Positions 27,599 through 34,468 of a DNA stretch of 39,519 nt are shown here, piece by piece. The DNA comes from Bradyrhizobium diazoefficiens. GTDB taxonomy: Bacteria; Pseudomonadota; Alphaproteobacteria; Rhizobiales; Xanthobacteraceae. The notes beneath the pieces were generated by a model. That model was given only the letters and a program-made list of their open reading frames with translations, had not been told where the DNA came from and ran no database searches. A program made the position numbers and the translations under genes. Each line of letters opens with the position of its first letter. The stretch's first letter is position 1. The stretch covers positions 1-39,519 of the forward strand of contig NZ_JAFCJJ010000042.1 of the NCBI RefSeq assembly GCF_018131015.1, in the 5' to 3' direction.

Positions 27599-28021
27599 CT
27601 ACTCCCCAATCATCTCGCCGCTGCCGCCGAACTCGGCTGGAAAATCCTTCAGCTTGGGCAGGCCGTCGCGCATCGGCAGCACTGTCTCGGCGTAGTTGAC
27701 GTGGACGCCGGGCGCGAAGCCGAGCGTGGGGATGGTGGCGGCGAAGACGTCGATCAGGTCGAGCGGCGGGTGGTTGGCCATGAGATGGCCGCCACACTTC
27801 TTGCAGTATTTGCGCTGGCTCATCGGCGTCTTGGCAAACGTCTCGACGTGCTGGGCGCCTTCGGTGATGCGCACGGCTTCCGGTTTCCACAGGCTGAAGG
27901 CGTTCACAGGCCCGCCCGACCACGACCGGCACGAACGGCAATGGCAATAGCCCATTGCCGCCGGCTCGCCCGTGACCTCGACCGTCACCGCGCCGCAGAA
28001 GCAGTTTCCGACATGTTTCAT
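27599..28021 (-). CDS. GFA-family zinc protein (glutathione-dependent formaldehyde-activating-like)
   Basis: The 140-residue protein starts at ATG 28021, after GGAGAAG. The GFA fold binds zinc through cysteines seen here as N-C-F-C-G-A-V (residues 7 and 9), Y-C-H-C-R-S-C-R (residues 26-31) and K-Y-C-K-K-C-G-G-H near residue 73. The best known member makes S-hydroxymethylglutathione from formaldehyde and glutathione, but many family members have no proven activity. It follows the mddA-like gene on the same strand by 85 bases, with a palindrome in the gap. Confidence 0.85.
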   Translation of the reverse strand: MKHVGNCFCGAVTVEVTGEPAAMGYCHCRSCRSWSGGPVNAFSLWKPEAVRITEGAQHVETFAKTPMSQRKYCKKCGGHLMANHPPLDLIDVFAATIPTLGFAPGVHVNYAETVLPMRDGLPKLKDFPAEFGGSGEMIGE

Positions 28022-28050
28022 TCTGGTCTTCTCCTTTGAAAGAGGTTGTT

Positions 28051-28084
28051 TCTCCCTCTCCCCGCCGTTGCGGGGAGAGGGAGA
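28051..28084. repeat. Perfect 15-bp-stem palindrome between mddA-like and GFA genes
   Basis: TCTCCCTCTCCCCGC at 28051-28065 pairs perfectly with 28070-28084 around a CGTT loop. It is another copy of the CTCTCCCC palindrome family and lies in the gap of a same-strand gene pair, so it may reduce read-through from the upstream gene or stabilise its mRNA end. Confidence 0.65.
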
Positions 28085-28106
28085 TGCGACGCTCGCGGCC
28101 GGCAGG

Positions 28107-28895
28107 TCACACAGAGCGGCGCCAGGGAATAAGCATCGAGACGCGTTGTTTGTACTGCCGGTACTCGTCGCCGAAGAGATCGACGAGGTCGCGCTCCTCC
28201 AGCGCGATGCCGACGAGGATGTAGAGCGTGGTCACCGCCGCGAACAGCAAATGGCCTGCGGTCATGGTCGGCGTCGCGCAGAACGCGATGATGAAGCCGA
28301 GATAGATCGGGTGGCGGACGAACTTGTAGAACAGCGGCGTCCTGAAGCGCGGCGGCGTCCCCTCTCGTCCGACGAGATGATTGGTCACTTGATGCAGGCC
28401 GAACAATTCGAAGTGATTGATGATGAAGCTCGAGGTGAGCACCAGCACCCAGCCGGCAAGCGACAGCGTGGCCAGGATCACTGCGACATCGGGATCCTCG
28501 ACGTCCCATATGACGGCCGGAAGCGGACGCCATTGCCAGAACAGCAAGAGGAGCGACAGGCTCGCGAACAACACATAGGTGCTGCGCTCGACCGGCTTCG
28601 GCACGACCTGGGTCCACCAGGCCTTGAAGCGCCGGCGTGCCATGACGCTATGCTGGACCGCGAACAGCCCCATCAAGAGCAGGTTGATGATGATGGCCTC
28701 GGCCGCCGACGTGTCGGAGCCGGTATCGATGCTCTTCGGCACCATCAGTCCCATGACGAAGCCGATGGCGTAGAGAATGGTGAAGAAAAACACGAGATAC
28801 GCCGCAATTCCGTACAGAAAGGCGATGACTCTGAAAATGCGTGAGCCCGAAACGTCCGGGCCGAAGGAATGAACCTGGTTATCAACTTGGGTCAT
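28107..28895 (-). CDS. mddA: Probable methanethiol S-methyltransferase (MddA-like, isoprenylcysteine methyltransferase superfamily)
   Basis: The 262-residue integral membrane protein has about six hydrophobic segments. Methyltransferase-superfamily residues occur in K-F-V-R-H-P-I-Y-L-G-F and A-L-E-E-R-D-L near the C-terminus. Other stretches match the MddA pattern as I know it: R-S-T-Y-V-L-F-A-S-L, L-L-F-W-Q-W-R-P, N-H-F-E-L-F-G-L-H-Q-V, and T-P-T-M-T-A-G-H-L-L-F-A. MddA uses S-adenosylmethionine to convert methanethiol to dimethyl sulfide. ATG 28895 (MTQVDNQ) is preferred because GGAG lies six bases upstream; ATG 28907 is possible. It is divergent from a winged-helix/TPR regulator, with a direct repeat in the 133-base gap. 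A different thiol or protein substrate cannot be excluded. Confidence 0.78.
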   Translation of the reverse strand: MTQVDNQVHSFGPDVSGSRIFRVIAFLYGIAAYLVFFFTILYAIGFVMGLMVPKSIDTGSDTSAAEAIIINLLLMGLFAVQHSVMARRRFKAWWTQVVPKPVERSTYVLFASLSLLLLFWQWRPLPAVIWDVEDPDVAVILATLSLAGWVLVLTSSFIINHFELFGLHQVTNHLVGREGTPPRFRTPLFYKFVRHPIYLGFIIAFCATPTMTAGHLLFAAVTTLYILVGIALEERDLVDLFGDEYRQYKQRVSMLIPWRRSV

Positions 28896-28980
28896 AGAAA
28901 GCTCCATTGTGCCGAAGCATCGGCACTGTTTGGTCGCTGCACCATGCCCGATCGGACGGCCCAGGACTTTCGCGGACGGT

Positions 28981-29022
28981 TGATTTTCGCCTGAGACGAC
29001 TTTGATTTTTGCTTGAGACGAC
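28981..29022. promoter_or_regulatory. 20-bp direct repeat, 22-bp period, between mddA-like gene and regulator
   Basis: TGATTTTCGCCTGAGACGAC at 28981-29000 is repeated as TGATTTTTGCTTGAGACGAC at 29003-29022, two mismatches in 20, spaced by two helical turns. The second copy ends six bases before the GTG start at 29029 and covers the place where a ribosome site would be; the first copy lies 85 bases upstream of the mddA-like start. This is the arrangement expected for an operator bound by tandem winged-helix proteins, probably the adjacent regulator. Binding is inferred. Confidence 0.6.
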
Positions 29023-29028
29023 AGAAAC

Positions 29029-30582
29029 GTGCGATTTCTCTTCGAAAACAACGTGCTGGACGGCGACCTGCGCGAGCTGAGCTGCAGCGGCGCGGCCGTT
29101 CCGCTGCAGCCCCAGGTGTTCGATCTCTTGCTTTATCTGGTCAGCCAGCGCGCCCGCGTGGTCAGCAAGCAGGAGCTGATCAGCCGGATCTGGAGCGACC
29201 GGCTCGTCTCCGATTCCGCCCTGAACAGCCGGATCAACGCAGCACGCAAGGCGCTCGGCGATGACGGCGCGACGCAGCGCCTGATCCGGACGGTTCCGCG
29301 CAAGGGCTTTCGGTTCGTCGGCGAGGTCCGGGAAGAAGGGGCAGCCCAGCCCGCGCCGGCCGCCGAAGCCAGACCGGCGCCCCCGCGCCTCGCGGCGGAC
29401 CGCCCGGGGGTCGCCGTGCTCGCCTTCGAGAACATGAGCGGCGATCCCGAGCAGGACTATTTTGGCGACGGGATCAGCGAGGACATCCTCACGGCGCTGT
29501 CGAAGCAGCGCTGGTTCATGGTGATCGCCCGCAACTCGTCCTTCACCTACAAGGGGCGCGCGGTCCACATCCGGCAGATCGCCGAGGAACTCGGCGTGCG
29601 CTACATTGTCGAGGGCAGCGTGCGCAAGGCGGACAATCGCGTCCGCATCACCGCGCAGCTCAACGACGCCTCGACCGGCAGCCATCTCTGGGCCGAGCGC
29701 TACGACCGCGAGCTCGTCGACGTCTTCACCGTGCAGGACGACATCACCGAGCGCATCGTCTCCGCGATCGAGCCGCAGATTCATGCGGCGGAGAGTTTTC
29801 GCGCGCATCGCAAGCCGCCGTCGAGCCTGGATGCCTGGGATCTCCTGATGCGGGCGCTGTCGCATTACTGGCGGGTGACGCGGCAGGACCACCTCGAGGC
29901 GCAGGCGCTGCTCGAGCGCGCCGTCGCCATCGACCCCGGTTACGGCCAGGCGCTGGCGGTGCTGGCGGCAAGCCACATGTTCGGCGTGCATCTCGGCTGG
30001 GCGGAGCTTGCGACCGCGGCGCCGAAAGCCGAGGCCGCAGCGCTTGCGGCCTTGCGCTGTGACCACGAGGATGCCTGGGCGCATGCCGCGCTCGGCAGCG
30101 TCTGCTTCTCGACGCGGCGGCTTGCGGACGCATTGTCCGAGTTCGAGCAGGCGCTCGCGCTCAATCCGAACTTCTCGCTGGCGCAGGGCTACTACGCGCT
30201 GGCGCTGTCCTATTGCGGGCGGACGGGGGATTCATACGAGGCGGCGCAGAAGGCGATCCGGCTCTCACCGCGCGACCCGTCGCTGGCGATCTACCATGGC
30301 ATTGCCGGCTATGCGCGCTTCATCGAGCGTCGCTATGACGAGGCCATCGCGCTCGCGCGCGAGGCGATCCGCCATCGCGGCGATCTCACCGGCGCCTATC
30401 GCGTGCTCGCGGTTGCCGCCGGCATGAGCGGCGACAGCGCGCTCGCACAGACGGCGCTGCAGGAGCTGCGCCGCACCCAGCCCAACATCTCGCTGCACTG
30501 GATCGCGACGCAGTTGCCGTGGTCGACCGATGCCGATCGCGATCACTATCTGGAAGGATTTCGGCGGGCGGGATTGACCTGA
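29029..30582 (+). CDS. One-component regulator: OmpR-type winged helix, TolB-like segment and TPR region (paralogue 2)
   Basis: The 517-residue protein starts at GTG 29029 and matches the product of 25887-27446 along its whole length. Shared blocks include D-G-I-S-E-D-I, T-G-S-H-L-W-A-E-R-Y-D-R-E-L and S-L-D-A-W, and both end in H-Y-L-E-G-F-R-R-A-G. The winged helix covers about residues 1-100 (V-S-K-Q-E-L-I-S-R-I-W; R-K-G-F-R-F-V-G-E-V), the TolB-like part about 125-265, and TPR-like helices the rest. No transmembrane segment or receiver domain is seen. It is divergent from mddA, and the direct repeats at 28981-29022 lie right at its start, which suggests self-control and control of mddA. 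Confidence 0.86.
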   Translation: MRFLFENNVLDGDLRELSCSGAAVPLQPQVFDLLLYLVSQRARVVSKQELISRIWSDRLVSDSALNSRINAARKALGDDGATQRLIRTVPRKGFRFVGEVREEGAAQPAPAAEARPAPPRLAADRPGVAVLAFENMSGDPEQDYFGDGISEDILTALSKQRWFMVIARNSSFTYKGRAVHIRQIAEELGVRYIVEGSVRKADNRVRITAQLNDASTGSHLWAERYDRELVDVFTVQDDITERIVSAIEPQIHAAESFRAHRKPPSSLDAWDLLMRALSHYWRVTRQDHLEAQALLERAVAIDPGYGQALAVLAASHMFGVHLGWAELATAAPKAEAAALAALRCDHEDAWAHAALGSVCFSTRRLADALSEFEQALALNPNFSLAQGYYALALSYCGRTGDSYEAAQKAIRLSPRDPSLAIYHGIAGYARFIERRYDEAIALAREAIRHRGDLTGAYRVLAVAAGMSGDSALAQTALQELRRTQPNISLHWIATQLPWSTDADRDHYLEGFRRAGLT

Positions 30583-30899
30583 GGCGCGTGCCGGACGCGA
30601 CAGCACTCGCATGAAGACCGTCGTTGCAAATTCGCCCGATCGAGATCGTTCCTAAAACTTGTGTGCTGCACGAAACGAAACATATTCGATTCAGCAGCAT
30701 TTGCTTTGTGGACAGTCCCTGCTGGCGATCGCAGGGCCAAGCTGGCGGATGCCCGTAATTGTCCGGAGGCCGGTCACGAGCATTTTATTCCGTCGTGACC
30801 GTCGGCGCCGTTTCAAGGTCGAAGGCGGCACCACAGATGATGATCGAATGATCTCCGTCATGTCATCACATGGCGAGCTAACTGATATTCGGAGCCGAC
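30583..30899. other. Intergenic region with an inverted repeat upstream of a small gene pair
   Basis: This 317-base gap has no supported gene. It contains CCCTGC/GCAGGG arms near 30717-30736 and a perfect nine-base inverted repeat, CGGTCACGA at 30771-30779 with TCGTGACCG at 30793-30801, around a 13-base AT-rich loop. No T-run follows, so it is more like an operator or leader structure than a terminator. The region around 30655-30710 is AT-richer and could hold a promoter for 30900-31282. Confidence 0.45.
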
Positions 30900-31076
30900 A
30901 TGGGCGAAGTTATTCAATTTGTCTCAAGATCCGAGCGCGAGCGCGCGCGACTTATCAAAGAGGCGCGGGCCATCTACGACAGCATCTTCCCGCCGGCCGA
31001 TCCGGCCAATACGGGACAGGGCAAGGCCGCGAGCAATCGCGCGGCCGGCCGTGGCGACGGAGGTAAACTGTCGTGA
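30900..31076 (+). CDS. Small conserved-looking hypothetical protein (58 aa)
   Basis: ATG 30900 follows GGAG by five bases and opens 58 codons (MGEVIQFVSRSERERARL at the start). The protein is a charged helix (R-E-R-A-R-L-I-K-E-A-R-A-I-Y-D-S-I-F-P-P) and a low-complexity G/A/R tail. The start resembles small proteins I recall from Bradyrhizobium genomes. Its TGA overlaps the GTG start of the next gene by four bases (GTGA), a sign of coupled translation and of a real coding region. The function is unknown. Confidence 0.7.
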   Translation: MGEVIQFVSRSERERARLIKEARAIYDSIFPPADPANTGQGKAASNRAAGRGDGGKLS

Positions 31077-31282
31077 TCAAGATCATCGCGGTGCTCTGCA
31101 GTCTCGCCTCCCCGACGAATTGTCACGAGCAGCTCGTCACCAGCTCGGACTTCGCCGAAATCTCGGTGCAATCCTGCCTGATGGGCGCGCCGCAACTCGC
31201 CGAATGGATGAACGAGCATCCGGCCGAACGACTGGCGGCCTGGCGTTGCGTGATCGGCAAGCAGGTCGGCCGGGGCATCTAG
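31073..31282 (+). CDS. Small cysteine-containing hypothetical protein (69 aa)
   Basis: GTG 31073 overlaps the stop of the previous gene and has GGAGG at 31059-31063, which supports this start. The 69-residue product has three or four cysteines (L-C-S-L, T-N-C-H-E-Q, Q-S-C-L-M-G, W-R-C-V-I-G). A hydrophobic start (MIKIIAVLCSLAS) could be a short signal peptide or anchor. The W-M-N-E-H-P and A-A-W-R-C pattern resembles rhizobial hypothetical proteins. It is probably made with the upstream 58-residue protein; the function is unknown. Confidence 0.68.
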   Translation: MIKIIAVLCSLASPTNCHEQLVTSSDFAEISVQSCLMGAPQLAEWMNEHPAERLAAWRCVIGKQVGRGI

Positions 31283-31341
31283 GACCGGTCTCGAGCGCCA
31301 ACGAATGCCTGCGCATGCGACCGTGACCTCTCGACGTCCCC

Positions 31342-31626
31342 TTATCGCGTGGTGTTGCTCCAGGTGGGCACCGAATTGGTGACGCCGACCGACGGCCAGT
31401 TATACGTGCCGACCGACGGTGCCGTGACCGTCCCGACCGTCTGTCCGGACGACCCGTAAGAAGGCCTCGGCTGGACCACCGTCGATCCGGCGGCGCCATA
31501 GGTCGGGGCCACCACGCTCGTGCTGTAGTGCCGGCTGGATCGGTATTTCTTCGCTTCAGCCGCGATCGGCGCGGCAAGCAGTTCGGTCGTAATGAGTGCG
31601 GCAATGGCGAACTTGATGCCTGTCAT
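31342..31626 (-). CDS. Small secreted Ser/Thr/Gly-rich protein (94 aa)
   Basis: ATG 31626 follows AAGGGAT and opens 94 codons. A signal peptide (M-T-G-I-K-F-A-I-A-A-L-I-T-T-E-L-L-A-A-P) ends near A-E-A, followed by a basic/aromatic stretch (K-K-Y-R-S-S-R-H-Y-S) and a tail rich in S, T, G, V and P without cysteine. It is likely periplasmic or exported. I do not recognise the family. It is convergent with the small gene pair and downstream of the ArsR-type gene on the same strand. Confidence 0.6.
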   Translation of the reverse strand: MTGIKFAIAALITTELLAAPIAAEAKKYRSSRHYSTSVVAPTYGAAGSTVVQPRPSYGSSGQTVGTVTAPSVGTYNWPSVGVTNSVPTWSNTTR

Positions 31627-31668
31627 GGCGGGATCCCTTCGTTGCCAGCGGCCCGCAGTGGCATGTGT

Positions 31669-32433
31669 TCATTCACCGGAAGATTTCCATAGGCGCTCGT
31701 TCATAACTCCGTGCGCACGCAAAGGTGCCGACCCGCGGCCGCCGCAGAGATCGATGCCAAAGGTCTTGCGCAGGCCGATCTGACCAGCCGGCGTGACGCG
31801 CACGATCCGCGTGTCGCGGTCCCGGCTCAGCCAGCCGCGCTCGAGGCAGCAGCGGTGGATCTCCGCCCCGACATGCCCGGCCACGTGATAGCGGCGCTCA
31901 CTCCAGTCGAGGCAGGGGCGGCAGAAGATCCGCCGGCTCCCGGACTTCGGCGCCAGCGCGGCGCCAAACGCGGAGAGGAAGTGCATCCCGGACGCCGTCA
32001 CCTCGCCGCCGTCATCGCCGAGAACGACATGCCCTCTCGCAACCAGAGCGTCGGCGATGGCGACGCCGAGAGAGCCGGCCAGATGGTCGTAGCAGGTGCG
32101 CGCGAAGCGGAGCCGGTCGTCGCTGACCGAGCGCGGCTGGTGGCGCTGCGGAACCTCGATCGCGGCGACGGCCTTGATGCCTTCCAGCATTCTGGCGACC
32201 AAAGGCGAGGCAATGCGGTAGTAGCGGTTGCGGCGCTTCTGCGTCACGTCGAGCAGCCGCGCGCCGACCAGCTTGCCGAGATGTCCGCTTGCCGTCGATC
32301 GCGATATTCTCGCGCGCGAGGCGAGCTCGCTCGCAGTCAGCGCTTGTCCGCCCATCAGCGCGGCGAGCATCGTGGCTCGCGCGGTGTCACCGACCAGCGC
32401 CGCCACCTCGACCAAGTTTGCCGTTGCGACCAT
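31669..32433 (-). CDS. ArsR-type winged-helix transcriptional regulator
   Basis: The 254-residue protein has an N-terminal ArsR-like winged helix (about residues 5-85): D-T-A-R-A-T-M-L-A-A-L, then L-T-A-S-E-L-A-S-R-A-R-I-S-R-S-T-A-S-G-H as the recognition helix, and the wing R-R-N-R-Y-Y-R-I. The longer C-terminal part contains C-Y-D-H-L-A-G-S, C-R-P-C-L-D-W-S-E-R-R-Y-H and C-C-L-E-R-G-W, cysteine- and histidine-containing stretches that could bind a metal or redox signal. It is divergent from the RidA-family gene, with 113 bases between them, so that gene is a likely target. The signal is unknown. Confidence 0.82.
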   Translation of the reverse strand: MVATANLVEVAALVGDTARATMLAALMGGQALTASELASRARISRSTASGHLGKLVGARLLDVTQKRRNRYYRIASPLVARMLEGIKAVAAIEVPQRHQPRSVSDDRLRFARTCYDHLAGSLGVAIADALVARGHVVLGDDGGEVTASGMHFLSAFGAALAPKSGSRRIFCRPCLDWSERRYHVAGHVGAEIHRCCLERGWLSRDRDTRIVRVTPAGQIGLRKTFGIDLCGGRGSAPLRAHGVMNERLWKSSGE

Positions 32434-32546
32434 GGCGAAATCGTATCGCGACCGCTCCAGCCCGACAACGGCGATGGTTTGGCGGCGACCGAAGCATCGG
32501 GCGTCGCGATCGTTCTATGCTGGCTTGCGCAAGGAAGGAGGAATCC

Positions 32547-32948
32547 ATGAAGCGAATCCGCGTGGAGCCGATATCGACCTGGCTGGAGCGTCGCCGCAAG
32601 GGCCCGGCCTATCCGGCCGTCGTCGCCGGGGGTCTGGTCTATCTCTCCGGACTGCCGCCGTTCGACCCAGACACCGGCGACGTCAGGCAATTGCCGTTCG
32701 AGCGACAGGCCGAGATCGTGCTCGAACAGATGAAGCGCTGCGTGGAAGCGGCGGGGTCGTCGCTGTCGGAGGTGATCAAGTGCAATGTCTATTGCACGCC
32801 GGACCCGGCGCATTTCGCTGCGTTCAACAAGGTCTACGACCGCTACTTCCAGGACGAGGCGCCCGCGCGCATCTTCGTGCACGTCCCGTCATGGCCCGGA
32901 CCGTTCGACGTCGAGATCGATTGCGTCGCGCTGGCGGGGCATGGCTGA
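32547..32948 (+). CDS. RidA-family (YjgF/UK114) protein
   Basis: The 133-residue protein starts at ATG 32547, with a strong GGAAGGAGGA ribosome site. The RidA fold is seen in Y-P-A-V-V-A-G-G-L-V-Y-L-S-G, the central Q-M-K-R-C-V-E-A-A-G-S-S-L-S-E-V-I-K, and P-A-R-I-F-V-H-V near residue 115 with the conserved Arg, then F-D-V-E-I-D-C-V-A with the acidic partner. RidA enzymes destroy reactive enamine/imine intermediates in amino-acid metabolism, usually as trimers. The product is cytoplasmic. The divergent ArsR-type gene may regulate it. Confidence 0.85.
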   Translation: MKRIRVEPISTWLERRRKGPAYPAVVAGGLVYLSGLPPFDPDTGDVRQLPFERQAEIVLEQMKRCVEAAGSSLSEVIKCNVYCTPDPAHFAAFNKVYDRYFQDEAPARIFVHVPSWPGPFDVEIDCVALAGHG

Positions 32949-33032
32949 GATTGTCGCGGACGAGCTGCCTTCGGATGGACCCGAATCAGCGCTAGTGCAT
33001 TGCCTTCAGTGACTTCCCTGGACGCAGGCAGC

Positions 33033-33353
33033 ATGACCGGCCCCGAACTGAAGCAACTCCGCAACGACCTCTCCGACGCCCTCGAGCGCAAGCTCACCGC
33101 GACGGATATGGCAAGACTGTGCGGCTTGCCGGAGAAAGGCGGCGCCGACACGATCCGGCGCTGGGAGGTGAGCGGCCCGACACCTTCGGCGACCAAGGTG
33201 CTGCGCGTGCTCGCGATGGCGAGCGAGCGCTATCCGATCCTGGAGAATTTCGACATTTTCGACCGCCACGACGTGCGCGAGGAGGACCGGCCCGCGAAGC
33301 GTGCCGCGTTCCGCGAGCAGATGCGCGACGAGGCCCGGCGGCGGCTTGGTTAA
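33033..33353 (+). CDS. Small helix-turn-helix-like DNA-binding protein
   Basis: The 106-residue reading starts at ATG 33033 (MTGPELKQLRNDL). TTG 33000 and GTG 33009 lie upstream in frame and none has a strong ribosome site, so the start is uncertain. The N-terminal half has an XRE-like layout: L-K-Q-L-R-N-D-L-S, L-T-A-T-D-M-A-R-L-C-G-L, then D-T-I-R-R-W-E-V-S-G-P-T-P-S and V-L-R-V-L-A-M-A-S. The rest is charged. It may regulate transcription; targets are unknown. Confidence 0.65.
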   Translation: MTGPELKQLRNDLSDALERKLTATDMARLCGLPEKGGADTIRRWEVSGPTPSATKVLRVLAMASERYPILENFDIFDRHDVREEDRPAKRAAFREQMRDEARRRLG

Positions 33354-33576
33354 TGCTTACCTGCATGCCGATTGTCCGACGGGCGCCGGATTAAGCCTTT
33401 CTTCAGCAATTCTTAAGCGGCCGTTAAGCACGAAAAGCGTTTACAGCCCAATAAGTTAGGTTGGCTGTCGCTGTGCCATGCATGTGACAGCATTTTCATC
33501 AAAAGCAAGCTATCTGCAGAACCAACGACGGCGCGGAAAGCGCGCCTGCCGGGGATCAAGTGTTGGAGTTTGGACG

Positions 33577-34302
33577 ATGAAGAAGATTCTGTTTGCGACC
33601 GTGGCGCTGCTCGCGATGGGCGCGGCCGCACCGGCGGTCGGTGCCGATCTCGGCAACCGCAACTACTACAAGACGCCCGCGCCGGCCTATGCCGCGCCGA
33701 TCTACAACTGGACCGGCTTCTACGTTGGTGCGCATCTCGGCGGCGCGTTCTCCAGCGACAACAATTTCAACGGCCTCTCGACCGGCAGCAACGGCAACGG
33801 CCGCTTCCTCGGCGGCCTGCAGGCCGGCGCGGACTGGCAGCTCAACCCGAACTTCGTGGTCGGCCTCGAAGGCCAGTATTCCTGGCTCTCCGGCAGCGTC
33901 GGCGCGGTGTTTCCGGGCGGCATCGCCTACACCAACGACCAGCGTGGCCTCGGCTCGATCACCGGCCGCGTCGGCTACACCTGGGGTCCGGGCCTCGTCT
34001 ATGTGAAGGGCGGCTATGGCTATTCGAACAACAACGAGAAGGTGACGGTCGGCGGCGTGCCGGTGGCCTTCGTCATCGATGGCGATCACAAGAACGGCTA
34101 CACCGTCGGCGCGGGCGTCGAATACATGTTCGCCCCGAACTGGTCGGCCAAGGCCGAATACCAGTATTATAATTTCGGCGACGCGCATTTCACAGCGGGT
34201 CCGCTGGTGGGCACCGGCAACTTCACCACCGACGATCATACCTTCAAGGCCGGCGTTAACTACCGCTTCAACTGGGCGAGCCCGGTCGTCGCGCGCTACT
34301 GA
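33577..34302 (+). CDS. Outer-membrane beta-barrel protein (Omp25/Omp31-like)
   Basis: The 241-residue protein starts at ATG 33577, with GGAG nine bases upstream, and has a clear signal peptide (MKKILFATVALLAMGAAAPAVGA). The mature part alternates strands and turns as in the eight-stranded OMP_b-brl family: N-W-T-G-F-Y-V-G-A-H-L-G-G near the start, F-L-G-G-L-Q-A-G-A-D-W-Q, G-R-V-G-Y-T-W-G, and V-G-A-G-V-E-Y-M-F-A-P-N-W-S-A-K-A-E-Y near the end. It ends with A-G-V-N-Y-R-F-N-W and a short tail. An upstream in-frame ATG at 33478 would bury the signal and is rejected. A strong terminator follows. Confidence 0.92.
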   Translation: MKKILFATVALLAMGAAAPAVGADLGNRNYYKTPAPAYAAPIYNWTGFYVGAHLGGAFSSDNNFNGLSTGSNGNGRFLGGLQAGADWQLNPNFVVGLEGQYSWLSGSVGAVFPGGIAYTNDQRGLGSITGRVGYTWGPGLVYVKGGYGYSNNNEKVTVGGVPVAFVIDGDHKNGYTVGAGVEYMFAPNWSAKAEYQYYNFGDAHFTAGPLVGTGNFTTDDHTFKAGVNYRFNWASPVVARY

Positions 34303-34329
34303 TCGGGCCTCAAAAACCGCTTCATTATC

Positions 34330-34364
34330 AAGGGCCGGCCTTCCAAGCCGGCCCTTTCTTTTTT
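34330..34364 (+). terminator. Rho-independent terminator after the outer-membrane protein gene
   Basis: AAGGGCCGGC at 34330-34339 pairs perfectly with GCCGGCCCTT at 34347-34356 around a seven-base loop, followed by TCTTTTTT to 34364. It begins 27 bases after the stop codon, a classic intrinsic terminator. Confidence 0.92.
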
Positions 34365-34468
34365 CGCTTTGCGGAACAAGTGCAACCGATTGTGCAACTT
34401 GCGATTTTTTAACCCGGCCCGCCGATACTCCGCGGCGAAAACATAAGACGACCTGCGGGGGAATTTCG

